The position numbers and the translations under genes are program-made. Below, piece after piece: positions 57,755-64,000 of a DNA stretch of 64,000 nucleotides. The notes beneath the pieces were generated by a model. The model searched no databases. It saw only the letters and a program-made list of their open reading frames with translations, and had not been told where the DNA came from. How positions within the stretch are numbered: the first letter of the stretch is position 1; the number at the start of each line of letters is the position of its first letter. The stretch is from positions 186,055 through 250,054 of the forward strand of contig JAEPQZ010000001.1 of NCBI GenBank assembly GCA_016758905.1, given 5' to 3'. The DNA comes from Umbelopsis isabellina. Lineage: Eukaryota; Mucoromycota; Umbelopsidomycetes; Umbelopsidales; Umbelopsidaceae.

Positions 57755-60739
57755 CTACAAAGCATTTGCCATCAGGCCTAAAGCATCTACAATATCTTCG
57801 CTATTTTCAACATGCCAGTTAGCTAGTGTTTTCTTATCAGGCGGTCCGACTGTGATGGCATAGCAAGAATTGCCTACTGACGATGGTCTCAGTGCTCTAA
57901 ACATATCCTCATCTGTCTTGTCATCTCCAGCACAAGCGATGAATTCCACATCAGGATGTTGCGCAAGCAATTTTTTTACAATTTCGCCCTTATTAATAGC
58001 CAATGGTCTGACTTCGAGATTCTTCTTGCCAACCATGACTTCCACAGGAAGTTTGGACAACAATGCATTTTCCAAGTGATTTTGGCATTCTTGGGCTTGA
58101 AATAGACTTTAACATTATATTAATATATCTCTGAATAAAAGAGCATGACAAGCAGTTGATAAATTCATTACCCATATTGTGGATCAGCCAATCTATAATG
58201 CCAAGTAATGGAAGACTTCTTGTGTTCTACAAAGCTGCCTTGCGTGCGCTCAGTGTAGTAGTCAAAAATTTTGACCACGTCCGCTTTCCATGACATGTCC
58301 ATACTTTCGAGCATATTAATCCACTGATTGGAATTGGGAAAGCGCATGAAGCATCCATGCTCAGCGCTAAATCCGAGGTTTCGAACACCACCCAAACACT
58401 TGTCAAGAAATTCTTGATCTCGGCCAGAGATAATCCATATCTCATTTTTAGGATCATCGCAGAGTTTTTGGAGATGCTCCAGCATTTCTTGAGAGGGTAA
58501 GGCAGCAGATGGGACTGAGACAATTGGTGTCAAAGTGCCCTATTATTGAATGTAGTATCAGCTTGTGAAGCAAAAGAAAGTCCTCTCACAAACATTTCAC
58601 TTACATCATAGTCGAAGAACATCAATCTTTTTTTGGCATTTTTATAATTTTTCGACAGCTTTTGATGATCCAAAAGTGGAGTTCTACTGAACTGGAAGGG
58701 CTGCTCTCTAATGACTTGCAGCTGTTTCACAAATGATTTAGCCCAGAATGCTGATGTGTTATTTTTTGCGTGATTGAACAATTGCTGTAATGATAAACAA
58801 GTTTAGACCATTACTTTCTATTTTCATTCTTTGACATTGTTAAGCAACATACCGTATGCCTTGTAATCTTGTTTTCTTCAGACATGGACAGTGCCGTGTG
58901 AATGGCATTAGCTACGCCAAAGTAATTCCAAGGATTGACCATTAAAGCTGCACTCAGGCTTCCGGCCATACCAGTGAATTCGGACAAAATTAAAGGACTT
59001 TTACGCTCTTGCTGGCAGATGATGTATTCCAAACTAGTGGTATTCATTCCATCCCGAACGCTTGTAATGAGTGCTAAATCAGCCACTGATAGTAGACCGT
59101 AATATTGATCTTGGTCAACATCTTGATGGTAGTAGTGGATAGGAACAAACTCAAAAGTTCCATAAGTGCTATTAATATGGCTGACCATATCGGATATCCG
59201 AGATTCTAATTTGGAGTTATCGCTATGCGTAGGAGTTGTCACTTGAATTAAGACTACTTTGTCGCGCCACTCTGGGTATAGTTGCAAGAATTTCTCAAAG
59301 GCAGACAATTTTTGGAGAACTCCTTTGGTTACATCCAATTTGTCACGCCCAACGATGATTTTTTTGCCACTGTACATCTCTCGAAGGCTATCCACCTTTG
59401 CTTGCACTTCAGGCGAATTGCGGAGACTGTCAACGTGATCGGCGTCAATTCCGATTGGTATAGTGCAGACTGATACAATATGGCCAGCCGCATTTACACC
59501 AAGAGGAGTGGATTCATGACCTAGTACACGAGTACAACAGGAAATGAAATGCCTGGCGTAGGAGAATGTCTACATAGTATGGACAATGTTGCGTAAGTGT
59601 ACATACACATCAGTTGCAAATGAAATTAACAACAATCAAATTTACCTGAAAACCAATCAAATCAGCTCCAAGGAGGCCTCTTAGTATCTCCTTTCTAGCT
59701 GTTTATTTCCCACGTTAGGTTCAGTCAATAGAATTTCTGTAAGAACACTCAAAGCTACTTACTTGACAAACATCGGAATAGTTCGGAGCTGGGGAACGGC
59801 GCATGGAAAAACAACCCAATGGGTACTTCGGGACAAATGGCTCGAACCATTTCAGGTACCAGTAGCAAATGATAATCCTGAATCCAGACTGAAAAAATCA
59901 GGTTCAATAGCATTAGTGTAAACTTCATATCTCCTTTTCGTTAAATTTCTGAGGCTTACTTTTGTCTCCTGGTCGATAATTCGATACGATACACTCCGCA
60001 AATTGCTTATTCACGGCAACATAATCCTCCCAGTTTGCCTTCTCAGCTCGACCATCGGAAGCGTTATTCCACGTTAAGTAGTGGAACAAAGGCCACAATG
60101 CTATAGTTAGGCTATCAGTTGATGTACTTGTATACTAGTTAAGGTAGCATGCTATTGAGACAACTCACTTGATTTACAATACCCTTCATAATGATTGTGC
60201 GATTGCTTCTTGTTCAAAAAGATAGGGACTATGCTATGCTGCTTGAGCAAAATCTCGGTCAATTCTTTCCTATCCTGCTCGGTAAGCTCATAAATCATTC
60301 GCTTAGTCTCTTCTTCATGAATTGTCCCGGTCCATCCGATATGCAACGACTCTCTATCCTGTGAAACGCTGTGGATACCGGAGTGCATGGCCGAGTGGCC
60401 TCTTCGATGTGAAAATATCCATTGTTCCCCAGCTTGATCTGCGGTGCAAACCTTGCCATCAGGTAGTGACCAGTCAGAGCTGCTTCTAGGTGGAGTACCG
60501 GGTGGCGACGGGAGACTATCATTTTTGCTGACTTGCCCAATATTGGCGGAATGCTTGCGGAAGATATTGAACGGGATTTGATGCGTTACGTGAATGATTC
60601 TGCCATCGGAATTGACCCCTTTTGCGGACAATGGTAGAAACTTAGCAACAGTGTCCGCTGTAAGCTTGGTAATAACCGGAGAAGCCGTTTGAGATCTATC
60701 TTGAAGTTGGACAGATGCCTCGCCTTGATTTTCTGCCAT
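57755..60739 (-). CDS. TPS2: trehalose-6-phosphate synthase/phosphatase
   Basis: Eight exons (60739-60169, 60100-59960, 59888-59763, 59698-59646, 59569-58853, 58784-58605, 58539-58172, 58106-57755) give 835 residues. The C-terminal HAD phosphatase (about 585-835) turns trehalose-6-phosphate to trehalose: DYDGTLTP (D594, D596), IISGRDQEFLD, and CAGDDKTDEDMF. The GT20-like N-terminal part has LWPLFHYL, VWIQDYHLLLVPEM-like IWIQDYH, HAPFPSSELFR, VGRDKLDVTKGV, SVRDGMNTTSLEYI and LSEFTGMAGSL; it looks close to Tps2, where this domain is mostly structural. A Ser/Pro-rich N-terminal extension (SLPSPPGTPPRSSS) may be regulated by phosphorylation. An intron splits the phosphatase motif between DYD and GTLTP. 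It converges with the Trf4-like gene, 170 bp apart. Confidence 0.96.
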
Positions 60740-62365
60740 ATTATCAGTTTTCGAACAAGAGATAAAAAAGAAGAGAAGAGAAGATGGTTCCACCAGAATA
60801 CAACTAGGGGCATAAAAGATACATCATATTTAAATGTACTCTGCTGACATCGTGCACTTCGGATACACTGAACTGCCATGGTACATAACGTCACGTACTA
60901 GGATGCAACATCCCCCCGGTTGTTGTTGGATATTGATATGGTAGATATGCTCATATGATTTACTGGGCCCAGTATTCCAAGCTCAACTCAGTAAGGTTAC
61001 ACTTTGAGTTTACTGCATCAAAAATGCCTGTTGTGTTCACTTTGGCTTGTTCCACGTGCCTGAAATGCATTCATATCGATTGCGATATTACTGATCTCTT
61101 GGAAAAAATGCTAAAAGATACTATCATTCTAATCTCAAAATTGTTCACGGATATCGATTGTCAGCATAAGCCTGTCACAATCAATTATGTACCTTGAAGA
61201 ACATTGACTCTTGCCACATGATATGTTCACCCAATGATCACAGGTAAAGGAAAAAAAATATGTCAATCCCCGCTCACAGAATAACAATAATACCTACGCA
61301 CATAAATAAAATATATGGGGCTTATTGATATTAGAGCTACCATCCGATTGAAATCTAATCGAAGCGATTTTCAACATCTGATCCGGTGACTTGAACACTA
61401 TTATTGTCTCACGGGTGCGACTCACGGGTTCAAGAATTGAGATGCAACCATAAATACTGTGGAACATCAGGTTCATAAACAGGAGCAAGATATGGTTTCC
61501 GAATGTATTTTTACACATTTGTAGACACTATAGCGGAACAGAAGCAATATTTCCGCTTGCTTTCTGATGAATGTGAAGTAATCAGGGGTTCTATCAATCA
61601 TCTCTGGAGTTTAAGAATTTAATTGTAAAGAGTATCATCAACATCACTTCTCAGAAGGCTGAGCGCAGTCATTCGGTCAGCCGATGGTGGAGATTGCCGC
61701 CCTTAACAATGGGTTAGGATGTGGTACAGTTGCTTTCTAGACAAAGAAATTAACAAAAACAAGAAAGTTAGTCCTCTCGTCATGCAACACTCATTCAGTA
61801 CTCTCTACCGATTTGATCATTTGATTATTCAGGTGAATCAGGTATATAGTCAGAGTCTGGCTATTGGCATGCAGGATTCAAGCTGTATGAGCATAGCAAG
61901 TAAGACTATTAAGGTCATTCAATGAGGCGGAGTATATGGGGCTGTAATGTCTGGGTACAATCGTGGGGATCTGCGTACCCGAAACAGTATGTCTCCAGAC
62001 AGTCTTCATGTTTATTTAGCATAATCGGATTCATCGTAATGTGAAAATGAGTCGATTGATTATTCCATTGAAAGTTGCTTATAGGGCCATGCAATTGTTG
62101 GAAAAAATCATTTTTAATTCAAAGATGTTTGCAAATCATCAATCCTTTAAAATAATCTATTTAAATAGTAGCGAGCTCGTTCACAACTTAAAAACCTCCA
62201 AAACCTTTAATTATCTTCAGTTCATGACATTGAACGAAAGCAATACCAGTCGGTAATCAATGTCAGATTGATAATTTTAGGTGCACGTGATCAAGACTAC
62301 CCTTTGGTGACTTTTAGGAACGAGGTTGACGAGGATACAGCCTATAGTCGCAAGCAAAGAACAGT
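60740..62365. other. divergent intergenic region, TPS2 / EAF3
   Basis: 1.6 kb. Two CCCC runs (60913-60917, AGGGG-like 60803-60808) near the TPS2 start resemble stress-response elements, but the match is short. The frame at 60955-61197 (+, 80 codons) is not supported. No RNA gene seen. Confidence 0.5.
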
Positions 62366-63722
62366 ATGCCTAGAGAGGCGTCCACATTTTCTGACGATGA
62401 ACGCGTTCTTTGCTACCATGGTCCTATGCTATATGAAGCAAAGGTAGAATCATATCAGCTACATTATCTTGCGATGCATTGAATTATTGTGCACAGAATC
62501 TGACAGCTAAATCCGCACGAATTGTCGTTATACAGGTATTGAAAGGCGCGAATATGGATGAAGAAGAAATGCAGGGACCACATTATTTTGTGCACTATAA
62601 AGGCTGGAAGCAAACGTGAGTGTCGTAAGCACAGCACCACTATGCAGTCATATATATGGAATTAACAAGACTCTTCAGCTGGGATGAGTGGGTTCCTGAA
62701 GATCGCGTATTGAAGTGGACAGAAACGAACTTACAAAAACAAGCTCAGTTGAAGGAAGCTCATTATAGGAAGAAACCTGCGAGGTCAGCAGCATCGTCGA
62801 CACCTACGACAGAAAAGGGACACGACGGTGAATCGCGCGGTAGAAAGAGGGCTAGAGATTCCAGTCTGGACAAAGCCAAGGTATTGTGGACGTTTAAAGT
62901 TGATTACTATTCGTTATTGAGTATATTACTGATTATGTATACCCAAATGATATAGGAGGAAGAGGCTATGAGCAAGACGGATATCAAAATAGACATCCCA
63001 GAGCAATTGAAAGGTCTGCTCGTAGATGATTGGGAGAACGTTACGAAGACACAAAAGGTATGTCCTCTTCAATGATTTACTTTCATAGCCGTTTGAAAAC
63101 TTTCTTTCTAACTAATTGAACATAGCTTCTATCATTACCGAGAAAACCTACTGTGTCCGAAATCCTAGACGACTATATTGACCGCAGCATGAAAGCTAAT
63201 AAGCGTCATGGGTAAGTAATTATTCATGATTGTTATGGTGAATCGTCACAGTCTAAAGAAAATCTACAGTAGCGAGAGTGAAGAGGTACTTAATGAAGTT
63301 GTGCGAGGCATCAAGGTCTACTTCGATAAAACGATAGGGAATATGCTTCTTTATCGACTTGAACGCAAGCAGTTTGCCAAAACAGTTGAAGCTCACCCAG
63401 AAACGTCACCATCGGATATATATGGTGCAGAACATCTTCTGCGGCTCTTTGGTATAAACTTAATGATATCATGATATCTCCATCTTAAAAGCACAGCTAT
63501 TAACTTTTGCCTGAATTTCAGTGCAATTTCCACGGTTGATTACTGCCAGCAATGTAGATCCAGATTCGGCTCTAATTTTGAAGGACTATCTTCAGGATGT
63601 TCTTATGTAAGTCAACGTCTTTCTTTGTTACCAAACAGGGAGCCCAAGCCTATACATATGTTAATGCTCAGTCTCTTTGCAGTTTCTTGCAACAAGAGCA
63701 GAGTCGTTTATTCGACGCATAA
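62366..63722 (+). CDS. EAF3: MRG15/Eaf3 chromodomain protein
   Basis: Eight exons (62366-62443, 62536-62615, 62679-62880, 62956-63057, 63126-63211, 63270-63451, 63522-63606, 63683-63722) give 284 residues. Eaf3 is a subunit of the NuA4 acetyltransferase and Rpd3S deacetylase and reads H3K36 methylation. The chromo barrel spans about 10-70: DDERVLCYHGPMLYEAK, HYFVHYKGWKQTWDEWV, EDRVLKW. A basic linker (RGRKRARDSS) follows. The MRG domain starts near 125: IPEQLKGLLVDDWENVTK, KPTVSEILDDYI, MLLYRLERKQF, YGAEHLLRLFVQFPRLI and FLQQEQSRLFDA. Somewhat short against yeast Eaf3 (401), mainly in linkers. Confidence 0.95.
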
Positions 63723-64000
63723 AAGTAAATCTGTACATATGTAATGTCTTAGCTGGAATCTCGCTATACGCGATTCACCTTTCAATCTCAAAATAAAACA
63801 TCGCCAATACCATTCAAGTTTTTTATTTCGGATGAATTGTTACCATATTACTATGTTATGAAAAGTTATAAAAGATAATATAATATAGTGTCGAGATAAG
63901 TTACAAATTTTACTCAGATACCAAAAGAAAAAAAGGTAAAAATTAATTGTGAATTCCTTTGATCAAAATACAAATGGTCGAGCAATACGAGTTACTCGAC
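63723..64000. other. EAF3 3' region to window end
   Basis: AT-rich, with AATAAA near 63793, suitable for a poly(A) signal. Nothing coding seen. Confidence 0.6.

Noticed and set aside
61420-61450. GGGTTCAAGAATT, a possible tRNA B box on the + strand
   Set aside because: Stem bases do not pair and there is no A box upstream.

Overview
The window looks like nuclear DNA of a fungus, most likely an early-diverging one (Mucoromycota or a relative). The evidence is fungal-type genes (a fused trehalose-phosphate synthase/phosphatase, fungal aspartokinase, Get2, Chd1, Eaf3, an A-T-R NRPS-like reductase), many short GT-AG introns (about 45-100 bp, up to eight exons per gene), AT-rich intergenic DNA and TATA-led promoters. 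The phylum is an inference; no taxonomic marker was compared. I see no retroelement, DNA transposon, rRNA gene or convincing tRNA.

Layout. 1-10 kb: a DH-PH Rho exchange factor (+), mitochondrial cysteine desulfurase NFS1 (-), an F-box-like Cys-rich protein (-) and transaldolase (-). 11-19 kb: phosphoglucomutase (+), divergent from transaldolase; a very small secreted Cys-rich peptide (+); a type II membrane glycosyltransferase-like protein (-); GET2 (+); a mitochondrial ribosomal protein (-). 19.3-20.5 kb: a decayed aldo/keto reductase. 22.6-30 kb: a two-BTB protein and a CAP-Gly protein in tight tandem (+), D-lactate dehydrogenase (-) and an acyl-CoA thioesterase (-). 31-36 kb: a single-domain response regulator (+), a long gene-poor stretch, and APC11 (+). 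36.9-43.7 kb: ubiquilin DSK2 and the remodeller CHD1 (both -). 45-54 kb: chaperonin CCT2 (+), a PNPOx-like protein (-), the A-T-R carboxylate reductase (-) and aspartokinase (-). 55.5-64 kb: a small acidic orphan (+), a Trf4-type nucleotidyltransferase (+), TPS2 (-) and EAF3/MRG15 (+).

The genes do not form one pathway. Most are dispersed housekeeping genes. Phosphoglucomutase and TPS2 both feed trehalose and storage sugar, and transaldolase is nearby in carbon metabolism, but they are far apart. CHD1 and EAF3 are chromatin factors; APC11, DSK2 and perhaps the F-box and BTB proteins belong to ubiquitin biology.

The least ordinary items are the 54-residue secreted Cys-rich peptide at 14.25 kb, the A-T-R reductase with a dense CGG/CCGG promoter cluster, the aldo/keto reductase pseudogene, a CCT2 gene whose start codon forms its own exon, a GC-AG intron in the Trf4-like gene, and an out-of-phase first junction in CHD1. 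All gene models are conceptual: splice sites were chosen by GT-AG signals, phase, and remembered family sequence.
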